NCBI GenBank assembly: GCA_029204225.1
Contig: CM055106.1
Span: 11,266,539-11,330,538, forward strand
DNA: 64,000 nt
Direction: 5' to 3'
DNA from: Diphasiastrum complanatum
Lineage: Eukaryota; Streptophyta; Lycopodiopsida; Lycopodiales; Lycopodiaceae
The first letter of the stretch is position 1. Every line of letters starts with the position of its first letter. Of the stretch, positions 23,654 to 34,374 are shown piece by piece. The position numbers and the translations under genes are program-made. Below the pieces are notes generated by a model. The model was given only the letters and a program-made list of their open reading frames with translations, searched no databases and had not been told where the DNA came from.

Positions 23654-23984
23654 AATATAAACCTTAGTTGTGATAGATATATGCAACAAAAGGTTAAAGC
23701 TTTGATATAGAGCTTTTGGAAAAGACTATTGATCTTGCAGATAATACAAAAGACTAGGCACATCAATGCTACTGCTTTCATTTGCAAAATATTTGGAGAG
23801 TTGAGTTATGTAGATGCGTCAAGTTTTAATAATTGATTAGTTTCTTATCAAAACTTTGGAAGTCCCAAACAAAACTAGCCCCATTGTTGAGTGAAAGGGT
23901 GAAACACTTGGTGCTTATTTGTATGCCATCTAGTGCAAAACATTTGTTGTTGGATGAGATTGTGGGGGTAGAGGACGCCCTTCC

Positions 23985-24150
23985 CCAAGCGGAACACTTG
24001 AGGCGTCCTTCCTTGGTGCAAAATTCGTATTTTTTTTTTTTGCGTTTTTGTTTTGTTGTAAACTTTTTTGCGTGCACCTTCCGACATTCGGAAGGTGCAT
24101 GTAAAATTTTTTGCCAGAGATTCCGTTCTGTGAGGCTCCACCATTTTCTT
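23985..24150 (-). repeat. Dispersed hairpin-rich repeat, copy 2
   Basis: Inverse-oriented relative of 14041-14360. It contains a perfect stem-loop TGCACCTTCCGA-cat-TCGGAAGGTGCA (12-base arms) near 24073-24099 and a second imperfect one, GGACGCC...GGCGTCC, near 23976-24008. An A/T-rich spacer separates them. Confidence 0.6.
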
Positions 24151-24834
24151 CATTAAAATGTCAAAACTAATTTTAGTTAATTTGAATATGATGTGAAGCC
24201 CCTTGATTCTTTGGACATGCATTTTAACTTGAATGCAAGAAAAAACAGACTAGTTATCCATATTAAGATGTAAGAAGATACAATTCTAATCATTCATTCA
24301 TGACTAGTATCTATATACTATTTACAATGTATATTTGTCTTGCATGGAAGTTATATCTATCATCGCAGATTCTAATCTCAGATCCTTTACCTTTTCATGC
24401 AATGGCTGAACGGTTGCTTGAAAAAACCTCTGCAATCAGATGACATTTTGATGCATATTTTTTTGTGTGAATCTCTGCAGCATTTGTGTCGTAGTCCATG
24501 GATAGCCTGCAAAATTGACAAACCAGAAAACGTAGACATGATCAGATATTGACTGTGTATCAAAGAAGCTGATCATGGTTGGCTCGAGCTTTTTGAATGG
24601 ATAGTTGGCGTCACTGGTAGATGAAGATTTGCTGAATAGTAATGACATGTTGCAGCACAATAACTTCGGTGGCAACTCAAATTTGTGCGAAACCGTTCAA
24701 TTGCTGCATTGCATTAAAACTTTCTGCTTTGTTGTTCATGCGAATTGACGTATCACTGGATTTCACAGCGAGCTAATCATCATCGTACAGATGGTTGCTA
24801 TTGAAGTGTGTGTAGAAGTCTGCCCAATTTTGGT
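24151..24834. other. 3' flank of the DUF4408/DUF761 gene, no gene recognised
   Basis: A 79-codon minus frame (24675-24436) has no recognised domain. The region would hold the 3' UTR of the adjacent minus-strand gene. Confidence 0.4.
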
Positions 24835-25569
24835 CTAATATTCATTCGTCCATGAAATCTGATTCCTCTTTCGGATGGATTCCTGCCTCTGTTGTCGCCA
24901 CTGTTCACGATGCCTTGCAATGAAAGATTCAATTCTTTCAATGGACAAATCCTCTTTGTGAACCAAAATTTCTTCATGTCGCTCGGCGATGTTGGAGGAA
25001 TGTGACTCTGGATCCACAAGGCGAGTCTCCTGTACATTGGCATCAGGGTCTGATACTCTTCTTCTTCGTCCCTTGGAGTGCTGCCGCGCTGCAACCTGTC
25101 GGTCTGCATGGAAATGCGTCCCAATATGTTGCTCTTTTTCCAACCGATCCCAATTTTGATGCTTCTGTTGGAATTGCGAATCAGAAGCCAGAGGCAATGA
25201 ATTCAAAGTGCTCCCCTTGCTTTCAGATGAAAATCTTGGCGCAGGTAAGGCCGCCAGCGGCGTGCTATCGCACTTTTTCTCGGGATTGCGGTTTGATGGT
25301 GGCGAAATTGAGCTCGATCGGATCCAAATAGCTATGACTATAACATTAACCAGCACAAATAAAGCAGAATGCTGTGCCTCGTGAGATTCGTGCAAGCGAG
25401 ATGCAAGCAACATGAACATAGGCTTGAGTGAAGGAACAACATTCTTCCCCGAGGAAGAAGAAAGCAGAGCCGTGAGAACAACCAATAGTATATTCATCCC
25501 CGACTTCTTGCTGAACAGAGATTGAGTAATTGTTTTCTTCATGGATTTTGGCTGCGTTGTGAGCTCCAT
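24835..25569 (-). CDS. DUF4408/DUF761-domain membrane protein
   Basis: A single-exon plant gene of 244 codons. Residues 22-60 are a basic/hydrophobic segment (KSGMNILLVVLTALL). Residues 69-83 (ALFVLVNVIVIAIWI) are a probable membrane anchor in the DUF4408 position. The middle (about 95-200) is Ser/Arg-rich and probably disordered. The C-terminus (207-235) has the DUF761 pattern RIESFIARHREQWRQQRQES, which the family writes as RVEAFIxxFxEQxRLQRQES. Proteins with this pairing occur in land plants; their biochemical function is not established. The start at 25569 is the first ATG of the open frame. A TATA box and a roughly 475-base leader with upstream ORFs lie on the same strand. No break is seen, so it is probably expressed. 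Confidence 0.85.
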   Translation of the reverse strand: MELTTQPKSMKKTITQSLFSKKSGMNILLVVLTALLSSSSGKNVVPSLKPMFMLLASRLHESHEAQHSALFVLVNVIVIAIWIRSSSISPPSNRNPEKKCDSTPLAALPAPRFSSESKGSTLNSLPLASDSQFQQKHQNWDRLEKEQHIGTHFHADRQVAARQHSKGRRRRVSDPDANVQETRLVDPESHSSNIAERHEEILVHKEDLSIERIESFIARHREQWRQQRQESIRKRNQISWTNEY

Positions 25570-25683
25570 CGAATGATCCGATGCTAGTTCTCAAGAAAAT
25601 TTTCCAGAATTGAGAGACAGATCGACTTGCTTGAAGAACACAAGACAAACGCTCTAAAGATTGCAACTGGATTTCTAAAGAAA

Positions 25684-25749
25684 TCACAACAGATCGGTAA
25701 GTCTAGAAGCCAAATTTTCGAGTGCAACTGATGATGGAAACCAAAACAT
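25684..25749 (-). promoter_or_regulatory. Upstream ORF, 21 codons
   Basis: ATG at 25749 and TGA at 25684-25686, entirely within the inferred 5' leader and ending 115 bases before the main start. A shorter ATG-CAG-AAG-CGA-CTC-TGA uORF lies slightly further upstream. Confidence 0.5.
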
Positions 25750-25863
25750 AGATGAGCAAAACTGCGATTGATAGGAGATGTTTCAACTCAGAGTCGCTTC
25801 TGCATCCAAGCTAAGCTCAGCTTTTTAGCAACAAGTTTATTTCTCAGCAACAACAGATCAGCT

Positions 25864-26031
25864 TCAAAATTCTAAAAGCTTTGTTTGAAGATGAAGGAAA
25901 GGAGGAGAAGGAGAAGGCAGAAGACAGCGAAGCGCCACAGTGGTTGCTCTCTCCTTCCCAGAAGGCCGTAGATACATACAGCCACAGCCAGAAGAAAAGA
26001 AAAGAACGGGAGGCCTCAGATTCCAGCTCAT
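25864..26031 (-). promoter_or_regulatory. Upstream ORF, 55 codons
   Basis: ATG at 26031 is about 40-45 bases after the TATA box, so it may lie close to the cap site. The peptide is Ser/Pro/Leu-rich in its C-terminal half (LLPSPSPPFLHL). If transcription starts upstream of 26031, it is a long uORF preceding the DUF4408/DUF761 start. Confidence 0.4.
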
Positions 26032-26070
26032 CGCCCTCTTTTTACAGGTAGTTAATGAGAAATAGAATGT

Positions 26071-26078
26071 AATTTATA
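26071..26078 (-). promoter_or_regulatory. TATA box of the DUF4408/DUF761 gene
   Basis: The minus strand reads GATATAAATTACA here. The start would fall near 26045, followed by a pyrimidine-rich leader, typical of plant class II promoters. Confidence 0.45.
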
Positions 26079-26399
26079 TCTCGGAAGCTTGGGCACCAAA
26101 ATCTAGTGTGACCTTTTAATTCATTATCATTCAGCTTCCTGGATTTGGGGATCAAGTGCACAATCTTAGCCTTTGTGAGTGGCATCTCCAATTATTATTA
26201 GGACATATGGCGGTGAAAGATGCAGGAAATTATGCTTGGCCTACATACTCAATATTTTTAGCTTTTTTGCAAACCCTAAAAGTTATCAATGTGGTTGTGG
26301 TGAATTAAGCAAAGAGCAAAACTTATTCGATGATGGAGCAAAACAGATATTGCTTCATCTCTTCCTTCTCTGCCTCTGTTTGAGGGCTGCACTACACTC

Positions 26400-26640
26400 G
26401 GATCGTATATGTTTGATCCGTTCCAGAAAGTCCCCCACCCTTTATCTTTTTCCCATCTTGACCTTGTTGAGCAGGAGAAATGTGTCTTCTAGGAACTTCC
26501 TTGGTTTAAAACGCGTGATGAGAGCTGCTTTAACCGCTTCCCAAGTGGATTTTTCTTCCTCTGACAAATTGAAAAACCAATCTTGAGCCACCGCTACTAG
26601 TGACATGGGGGTGAGAGTTAACTCTAACAAGAAGTGAAAA
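26400..26640 (-). pseudogene. Gypsy gag fragment
   Basis: Minus-strand translation gives DWFFNLSEEEKSTWEAVKAA and LITRFKPRKF, the conserved core of the retrotransposon gag capsid domain in plant gypsy elements (AxxWFxxLxxxxxxxWxxxxxxFxxRF). The reading breaks downstream near 26440 and no other gypsy domain is adjacent. It is an isolated remnant. Confidence 0.7.
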
Positions 26641-27500
26641 CTTCACTATTTGTGAGGGTTCAAAACCACTGATTTGGCTTGATCTTCACGTGTAGCAGTT
26701 CTGAGTGCAGAAAAGGCATGCAAGAAGCGGACCAGCGTCAATATTAAACTTGACTATGTTGGCGTCCGTTGCTACTCGATGGGATGATTGCCTTCTCACG
26801 TTGGCATTCAATCTAGATTAACCAATGGCTTCAGACAGTGTCAAAGATCAGTTGCGATTAGCAAGGTTGTACTTTTGTGCTGCAATGATGGGAGGCTCCT
26901 AGGAATCTCGATTCACCGCTTGGACAACATCAAACTGGATGTCCAGAGCACATAGGTGTTTTTAACCACAAAACTTAATACAATGTGGTTGTGGTGAATT
27001 AAGCAAATTTTTTCATCCAGTTGAATCTCAAACATTTGAAGCAAAGCTTGTCATAGCGTCAAATATCACCCTGATATTAAAATAAAATACTTTTGAACAA
27101 GGATTGAGAAACACACCTAATAAAGAGCCTTCTAATGGGTGACATGGCAAACAAAGAAAGGTCTTGGTGGGCAGTACCCCAATGGGGAAGACCCTATTGC
27201 TAGCAAATGGATCATAGACCTAGGGGTTTCCCTATAAAATCATGTTTAGAAGGATTTTTTTGAAGACATTTTGTGACTATGTTGCTTGACACAACCTTCT
27301 TAAGTAAGGTTGTGTAAATATGTGATTTACACAGCCTTTAATGTTATGTGAAACATGAGTCATTCTTTTGATCAATTGAGATTGCTAAGACTTAGTGTTA
27401 ACAACACAAGGGCGTGATTTCACATGAGAGGTAATGCCCTTGGGCAAGGCACCAAACACACAATAGGAAATGTGGCGTGGCTCAATATGAAATACAAAAA
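26641..27500. other. No gene recognised
   Basis: Probably retroelement-derived spacer. ATGTGGTTGTGGTGAATTAAGCAAA-like words occur both near 26288 and near 26982, showing a short direct duplication. Confidence 0.35.
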
Positions 27501-27506
27501 CATTGT

Positions 27507-27907
27507 AAAGTCAAGTTACTTGCCGAAATAAAGAAAAGGAAGTTGACTTAGACTATTAAGTTTAGAAATGAGCCAATAGAAAAGTGCCACTTCAACTCAT
27601 TTGGACCCAAATATATAAGGCCAAATCCTTTGTATTTCATGTTCTCAAATTTCATTTGTGCAATCAAAGAGTTGAGTTCCTTCCTTTTTGTGTCTAGATA
27701 CTTTATAAAAAACTTAGAAATTCTAGCCTAGATGCAATGTACCAAAACTAGCCAATAAGAATGGGTTCAAATCCGACCTCATCCACTTATCTACTTGCCA
27801 AAAATAGTAAATCCACTATTTAGACTCTTATTGACAAATATGAAACTATCTCTGAGTTGAGATTTCAAGTTGTCCAAACCAAGAAAACTAGTTGACAATT
27901 TTTCACA
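27507..27907 (-). repeat. Copia family B LTR, inverted copy
   Basis: On the minus strand it starts TGTGAAAAATTGTCAACTAG after the purine tract AAAGAGGGAG. It matches the plus-strand LTR at 28862 for at least 200 bases (GAGATAGTTTCATATTT, GTGGATGAGGTC, ACCCATTCT.ATTGGCTA). The left end is approximate. Confidence 0.7.
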
Positions 27908-28054
27908 CTCCCTCTTTAGCTAGTTTTACCACACGACTTTGATCTATCTTAAGAATGATCTCCATCCTGAGTATAGACCTCCTTTCTATGGTTTTATAAT
28001 AACTTTCATAATTGATATAGAGAATAGTGTCCAAATTGGATGTTTCACTATTTC

Positions 28055-28573
28055 TTACATCAATTTAGACATCAAGATGTAACTAGAACATGAAGAACCA
28101 AATAGAATGTAAGTGTAATGAGTCCTCCATGCTTCAAACTTTAAACTCTCTGAAAAATAACAGTAATAAAACAATAGATGATAGTCATCATCCAATGCTT
28201 GCATGTCTCCTCCATTTTTGTCCTTCCTTGATATGTCTTCACCATGAAAATCAATGAATGAGCCTCCATGTCCATCTTGTGATGAGATATCATCAACACT
28301 TGATGACTTAATCATGAATGAGTGATATAATGAGCCTCCAATAGCTTCATTTCTATCAGCAAAACCAACCAAGAATGCTAGTACAACTCCAACAACAAGA
28401 TATTGCAAGACAATGTAGCTAGTTTCACCATATCTTGACAATTTGCACACATTCACATGAAATAGCTCAAACATGAGATAGAACAAATAAAGTAAACTTG
28501 AACAACACTTTCTTGCTGCTCCCTTGACCTTACTTGAGTTTTCAATAACTTGCAAAAACAAATCCAAAGTATT
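28055..28573 (-). CDS. Unrecognised ORF between pol end and 3' LTR
   Basis: An open frame of about 170 codons (the track's first dozen codons, up to 28603, are antisense to the neighbouring RNase H and are excluded) ends 150 bases before the minus-strand PPT/LTR. It has one strong hydrophobic segment (IVLQYLVVGVVLAFLVGFA, about 28417-28361) followed by an acidic Ser/Asp/Gly-rich region. Its place downstream of where pol should be and next to the 3' LTR is where some plant LTR elements carry an extra ORF. No envelope or other domain is recognisable and it may be chance. It has no in-frame stop. Confidence 0.25.
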   Translation of the reverse strand, partial: NTLDLFLQVIENSSKVKGAARKCCSSLLYLFYLMFELFHVNVCKLSRYGETSYIVLQYLVVGVVLAFLVGFADRNEAIGGSLYHSFMIKSSSVDDISSQDGHGGSFIDFHGEDISRKDKNGGDMQALDDDYHLLFYYCYFSESLKFEAWRTHYTYILFGSSCSSYILMSKLM

Positions 28574-28861
28574 TTCACTTGCTGGATTTTTCAAAGAGTC
28601 CAATCATCTTTTTTGTTAACCTTTCAGCCCAAATATTGGCAAGCAATCCTATTTTTCATGCAAGGAGTAAGCATATTGAAGTGGCTTATCATTTTGTGAG
28701 AGAACAAGTCATGGCAAAGGAGGTGGAGCTTCAACATGTTTCTTCAAGGGAGTGTGTGGCTGATATCTTCACCAAAGCATTGGGAAAAGACTTGTTTATG
28801 AAGCATAGAACCTCACTTGGATTTCTATCTAAATCTATGCTAAAACTAGTTGAAGAGGGAG
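28574..28861 (+). pseudogene. Copia RNase H and pol C-terminus (family B)
   Basis: Contains SKHIEVAYHFVREQVMAKEV and VADIFTKALGKDLFMKHRTS, followed by the PPT GTTGAAGAGGGAG. It corresponds almost residue for residue to 18720-19010 but without the frame change. Similarity begins abruptly at 28574 (CACTTGCTGGATTTTTC), marking the junction with inverse-oriented DNA. Confidence 0.8.
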
Positions 28862-29110
28862 TGTGAAAAATTGTCAACTAGTTTGGTTCTTTTATTTGGT
28901 TTTTTTGGAGGTCAAAATGAAATCTCAAGTTAGAGATAGTTTCATATTTTTCAATAAAGGCTTAAATAGTGGTTTTACTATTTTTGATAAGTGGATAAGT
29001 GGATGAGGTCATGTTTGGACCCATTCTAATTGGCTAATTTTAGTACATTGAATTTGGACTAGCTTTTCTAAGTTTTTGGTTACGTACCTAGAAGTTTCCA
29101 TTTTAGGACA
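28862..29110 (+). repeat. Copia family B LTR
   Basis: Starts TGTGAAAAATTGTCAACTAG after the PPT. It forms an inverted pair with 27507-27907. A TATA-like GCTATAAATAATGG lies near 29143, where an LTR promoter might be. The right end is uncertain. Confidence 0.65.
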
Positions 29111-30591
29111 TACTATTGGCAAGTGGCAAAATGAAATTTTGGAAGCTATAAATAATGGTACCAGTGTGGAGAAAATATCATTTTATTCCCATTTCATATG
29201 GAGAATTCATCTCTGAGTTTCTATGTCCATCTCTTGTGTTTATCTCTTGATATCTTGGGTTTTCTATGTGTAGAATGTTGATTTTATGGTTGATATTGGT
29301 TCCACATGTGTGAAGGACAGCCTGCTACTGCTTTTGTACAAACATGGACAATACCATACTGTATTTTCATGTTCATGATCATATCTTAGTGATTTATGCA
29401 ATTCTAGCATGCTAATCTTGATGAATTCTATCTTGTGACTAAATCTAAATGTGCATACCACATTGGCCCAAGATCATAGATCCATTAGTTGTGTTTTGGA
29501 TCTATAATTTTCACACCAAACACTTCAGAGTAACCCTAAACCTTACATCTTAAACCCAACCCTAGATATGTTCTTCCAAAAAAGGTGTGCCACACCATCA
29601 TAAGCTCCTAAAAAATAGGAGTTGGTATATGTGAAGCACATGTGAAGGTTTAAGGAGCAATGGAGAAGTTTAACTTGAGCTCTTAAAGAGCACATGCATC
29701 TATATTTAAAAGTACAAGAGATGTGGCATTTGACCATCCATCTTACACATGCTTTTGTTGTTATAATTGCCATAAAATGAATTGGTAAGCCCCCCCCCGA
29801 CTTGTTATTCGTCCATTTACTGGTCCACTGCATGTTGAATTTCTTGAGATGGCTTGCTTCTAGTAGAAATGTGATTCTAAGCCATGTTGTTAAGGCTTTG
29901 TCATCGATGCTCGTTAGTGTAGGGTCGAAGATCTTGCGTAGTAGTAGCCCTCCCGCCTGTCAACAAGGGTTAGAACATTGGATAGGTGTCTAACTATGAA
30001 TAGATGATACTTTTAGATAGTTCTCTACTTTTTCTCTAACTCTATCACCACTAACACTACACACCCCTAGAGAGAAGGTGGAGAGAGAGTGTGTGAGGGT
30101 GGAGGTTAGCTCAAAGGTTCCTTGTGCTTGCTAATGCAAAAACTTTAAATATGGAAATACTATTGGCTAATATGTACACTAATCCTATCCATTCATCTTG
30201 GACCCAACTTGATCCAAAGGTCTTAAAAAAGTACATTGGATTTCACATGATTCATGTGAGTCTCCATTTGGACCCAACTTAAAAGAGTTAACACTAAGTT
30301 TCTAACTGGACTTTGGGCCTCAAGTTTTATTTTAATTACAAAAGGGCCCAAAACTATTATTCTATTTACAGCTCAACTTGTATGCTTATTGGACCATGGG
30401 CTTATACATGCAGGATTCCATGCCCTCGCAACATATTTTATTGGCCAATATTATTTATTTACAATACGTTGGGAATACCCCCAACAGGACCCCTAATCAG
30501 GCGAGTTTTTCGCTTTGCAGGGCTTGCACCTCCGCCCCCAGGCACGTATTTTCTGCTTCATATATCTGGAGTTGCAAGCCGTTGGGACGCT
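29111..30591. other. No gene recognised; LTR-like debris
   Basis: Contains the rest of an LTR, a run of nine C at 29791-29799 and, near 30467-30485, a small hairpin GTTGGGAATACCCCCAAC that may mark an LTR end. Confidence 0.35.
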
Positions 30592-31010
30592 TCAGACTGA
30601 AGCTCCCACACCTTGGTGAAGGCATCTGTCAACGCTTTGGAGAGGCTCTATGGCTGCTATCACGTCCTGGATGAATACTCCCAAGACTTGGTAGGTCGTC
30701 ATTAAGTCCGTTGGAGTAGCCGATACATTGACGTTTGTAGGGGTTCGTGTGGTAGTGGCCTCGACAACCTGTACAATGCCATCGTCGTTGTCTTCAATGA
30801 GGTTCTCCAGTGATCTCTTGTCATCTAGGGCCGTGGGATCTATCCGATCTGGTGATGGAATAAAAATCATTTGTACAAATGCGTCGTCAGACAACGGTTG
30901 GTCGCCCTCGGCAGCCTTCGATGGAGGAGTGGGCAGTGTGGTGGGAACATAAGTGGAAATAGGGATGGGGACAGTTTGTCCAAAAGAGAGAATGGATGGA
31001 ACAGAGGGAA
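30592..31010 (-). other. Acidic/Thr-rich ORF 3' of gypsy pol, unrecognised
   Basis: A minus-strand open frame of about 140 codons, Pro/Thr-rich at the start (TLPTPPSKAAEGDQPLSDDA) and acidic in the middle. It lies downstream of the gypsy integrase stop at 31866 in the same orientation. No family recognised. It may be an extra 3' ORF or part of another element's gag polyprotein. Confidence 0.3.
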
Positions 31011-31679
31011 ACTATAGGGTGGTGTGGAGAACAGAAGGAGAAGATGGGGCGGAAGTGGTCTGGCGTGGTGGTGAAAAGTTGATGACCTGCATCCACACTA
31101 GAGTGTCCGGAGACAATACGAAGGTACTGCGAGGGTTCAATCCTTGCAGGAATTGAATGCTCGCACAACTTGCTCCCGTGGTAGGATTTTCATGATCAGA
31201 CCATGTAGGCAGGCTAATTTCACTGCTCTAATTCCATTTATGCCCCTTGCGAAAGTTGGTTTGATGATCTTGATGCTCTGTGAAGGTTCTGAATATTATG
31301 CTTCTTGGAACCCTCGCATACATTAAAAAATGATATTTTTTTCATTAGTAACTCTCGTAGAGATTTTCATAGATGCATCTGGGTTAGATCTAGTGACTGT
31401 CCAAGTTTCAAGAGCTATTTCCCAGGGGATCTCCAAAACTCATGAAAAAAGTGCACTTTTAGAGTGTTTTTTGACGAGATCTTGAGATTCTCTAATTTTT
31501 TACTTTTGAAAACTGGTAATCTGTTACATCCATGTTAGATCTGACTGTCAGTAACTCTCTGGAAGTTCTGATAGATATTTGGTAGCAGATCCATCAGTTT
31601 TGGTAAATTTTGTCCTTATTTTGCCATGGTTACAGAGATCGAGGTCTTTGATTTGCAAATTGGGAGGCTTATTGGTGTA

Positions 31680-31810
31680 ATCTGATGATCTGTTTCTCTC
31701 TTGATCCTATCTGGACCTTGATACCTCTTGGATCTGGTTGGATCTTTTCTGATCTTTCCAGATCTGGCTAGATTTAGCTTGATCTGTCTTGATCTTCCTA
31801 GATCTAGTGG
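31680..31810. repeat. Degenerate GATCT-rich cluster
   Basis: About ten GATC words in 130 bases, in contexts such as CTTGATCTG, TTGGATCTGG and CAGATCTGG. This looks like an eroded short-period tandem array, probably inside the gypsy 3' LTR. Confidence 0.5.
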
Positions 31811-31865
31811 TGATGGCCTTGCAGATGAGCTTTTCGTAAACTGCCACCACCAACCTAGATCTGTC

Positions 31866-32894
31866 TCACTGGGGTGGCCAATATTTGTGCAACTGGCTAC
31901 CATTGATGGGTGTGTCGAAAGGTGTCCCATCTAGCTTCTCCAGATTCACGGCTCCGTGATTAAGTATTTCTTTGATCCGATAAGGACCTTCGACTGTGAA
32001 TTTTAATTTCTCTTTGATTGCCTTGGTTTTATAAACCAGGACTAGATCTCCGGATCGAAGATCTTTCTTTTGTAACTTGTAATCGTGCCATGATTTGCGT
32101 CTTTTCTTTTCAGTTGCCAGTGCATATACAGCTAGTAAGCGTGTTTCACAGAGCTTATGCAGAGCTTCGTGGCGTAATTGTAGAGATCTGAATTCATCAA
32201 GGCGTTGTGTTGTGGCAATTCTTAATGAAGGGACTAAAAACTCTACTGGCATTACAACATCCTAACCATATACCAATCGGAATGGTGTTTGATCAGTGCT
32301 TCCCTTATATGTTGTCCTGAATGCCCACAGAGTAGCATGCAACTTGTGTTTTCAATCCGATCTGCTAGCTTCAACTGTTTTCATGAGTACGCTACACAGG
32401 ATCTTATTGGATGATTATGCTTGCCCGTTACCGCGAGGATAATAAGGCGTACTAGTTCTATGGATCACGAAGAATTCCTCCAACAGGACCTTGATGCTCT
32501 CATTGATGAAATGACTCCCACAATCATTGACTATCTCCACCGGGCACCCAAAGCGCACAATGATATTTTCATAGAAAAACTTGGCAGTGGTCCTAGCATC
32601 AGCTACTCTTATTGCCTTGGCTTCGATCCACTTGGTGAGGTAGTCGGTGGCCATGATTATATATCGAGCCTGGGTACTTCTTGCTGCAGGGTGAATTGGG
32701 CCAATGTAATCCAATCCCCACTTTTCGAATGGTGCTTGGGCTAAGATCGGGTGCAGAAGGTCATAATTCAATCTCGTTGGTCTCCTTGCCCTTTGGCACA
32801 CATCGCACTTCCTCAAATATTCCTCTGTATCCTTATAAATCGTTGGCCACCGCCAAAGAATCTCATCTGGTCCTCCGGTACAATTGGCCAGCAA
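31866..32894 (-). pseudogene. Gypsy integrase
   Basis: Contains the tail of the zinc-binding domain (YLRKCDVCQRA), then core segments FEKWGLDYIGPI, MATDYLTKWIEAKAI and EIVNDCGSHFINE, where the second catalytic Asp of the usual N-D-x-G survives. After a break near 32410 comes the C-terminal part, AEKKRRK-like then LRSGDLVLVYKT and GPYRIKEI, ending LHKYWPPQ-stop at 31866. Confidence 0.8.
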
Positions 32895-32980
32895 TCAGCT
32901 AATAAGGTCTAGCTTTCAAGATCAATTTTCGTTGATCCACCTTTGGTAGTGATTTGTCTGGTTGGCCCCTCATTAGATAT

Positions 32981-33439
32981 TCAACTATGTCGGCAGCCCA
33001 CTCCGGTATTGTGTCTATGTACGGCAGCATCGGGCAACTCATCGTCGGGTTGGGGTGCAACCTCCTTCTCTTTGATACGCGATACATGATCTGCCATGTA
33101 GTGTTGTTTTCCCTTGTGAACTACTATCCGAAAATCAAACTCTAACAACAAAAGTAGCCATCGAGTGATTCTCCCTGTGTTGCAGGTTTTGTTAACGAGA
33201 TAGAGTAAGGGTTGATGGTCCATATAAAAAGCAAAGTGTGTGGCCATCATGTAGTGCTGAAACTTCTTAACCACATATATCATTGTCAGTGCTTCCCTCT
33301 CTGTGGTTGAATAATTCATTTCTGTATCACTGAGCTGTCGGCTTGCAAATCGGATCAAAAAATCCTTTTTGTGTTCTCCTGGCTGGGTTAAGACTGCTCC
33401 AACTGCATACTTCGATGCATCCGTATGCTCATGGACCAA
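32981..33439 (-). pseudogene. Gypsy RNase H domain
   Basis: 152 open codons with TDASKYAVGAVLTQ, RFASRQLSDTEMNYSTTERE, YMDHQPLLYLVNK, RWLLLLLEFDF and HYMADHVSRI, the full ordered set of motifs of the retrotransposon RNase H-like domain. It is the best preserved part of the element. Confidence 0.85.
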
Positions 33440-33546
33440 TTGGGCGGACGTAAGATTGGTGCTAAAATCAATGCATCTTTAAGTTTTTGGAAAGTCTTTA
33501 GGGCTTTCTTGTTCCAATGTAGATCCGTTGTGAGTTTGTAAATTGG

Positions 33547-34371
33547 TCATGCTAACTCCGCAAAATCTAGAATGAAAATTCTGCAATAGTTAGCATGACC
33601 CATAAAAATGTAGACCTTGCGGATCATTCCTGGAGGTGGTAGATCAACAATGATCTTGATTTTTGATAGGTCTTTGGCGATCCCGTGTCTAGACACTATA
33701 TGGCCGATAATCAAGCCATGTGTAACCCAAAATTGACATTTTTCTAGATTCAAGGAGATCTGGAATTCGTGACATTTTTCTAGCACCTTCTCCAGATTGG
33801 ATAAGTGTTCAGAGTTTGGTCCATGCACGCACAAAAAACAAGAAAATTTCCAGAAATTTCTACAAATACTCTTTGAATGTCGTCTGCATGACTCATTGGA
33901 AAGTGCTTGGGGCATTGCAAAATCCAAACCTTATAGACATAGGTTCTCCATTCTGTGGTGAATGTTGTCTTATGCTGGTCTTGGGGTGCTATCTTCACTT
34001 GGTTGTAACCGCTGAAGTTGTCCAAAAACCAGCTACTCTATCAAGGACACTTTTCGTAAAGGAAAAAAGAAATTGATCCTACGTTTAGCGCCTTCAAATT
34101 CACACAGATCTGCATTTTGCCATTCTTCTTGGGTACTATAACTATCGGCGGTACCCAATCGGTGTGCTCGATTTCGTAAATGAAATCTGCATCTAACAGC
34201 TTCTGCAATTTCTACTTGATCAGCTCCGTGTAGTTCAAGTTGCAGCGGCAGTAACGTCACCTTGGGGACTGCTCCATCCACCAAGGGTATGGTGTGTTGG
34301 ACTACTATTGGTGGAATGCCCTTCAGATCACTATAATTCCAAGCAAAACAATCCTTGTACTCCACCAACAA
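33547..34371 (-). pseudogene. Gypsy reverse transcriptase
   Basis: The start shows CFAWNYSDLKGIPPIVVQHT, the usual entry to gypsy RT, and MDNFSGYNQVKIAPQDQHKT carries the first catalytic Asp region. The expected YxDD box is lost in a frame-shifted stretch near 33840-33810. HLSNLEKVLEKCHEF and FWVTHGLIIGHIVS mark the palm and connection region. At least three frame changes; inactive. Confidence 0.8.
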
Positions 34372-34374
34372 TGA

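Noticed and set aside
24875-25687. Alternative frames overlapping the DUF4408/DUF761 gene (for example 25687-25346 and 25331-25002)
   Set aside because: They are shadows of the 244-codon frame, which alone carries the two family motifs.
26179-26586. 135-codon plus frame at 26.2-26.6 kb
   Set aside because: It runs antisense to a clear gypsy gag fragment and has no motif of its own.
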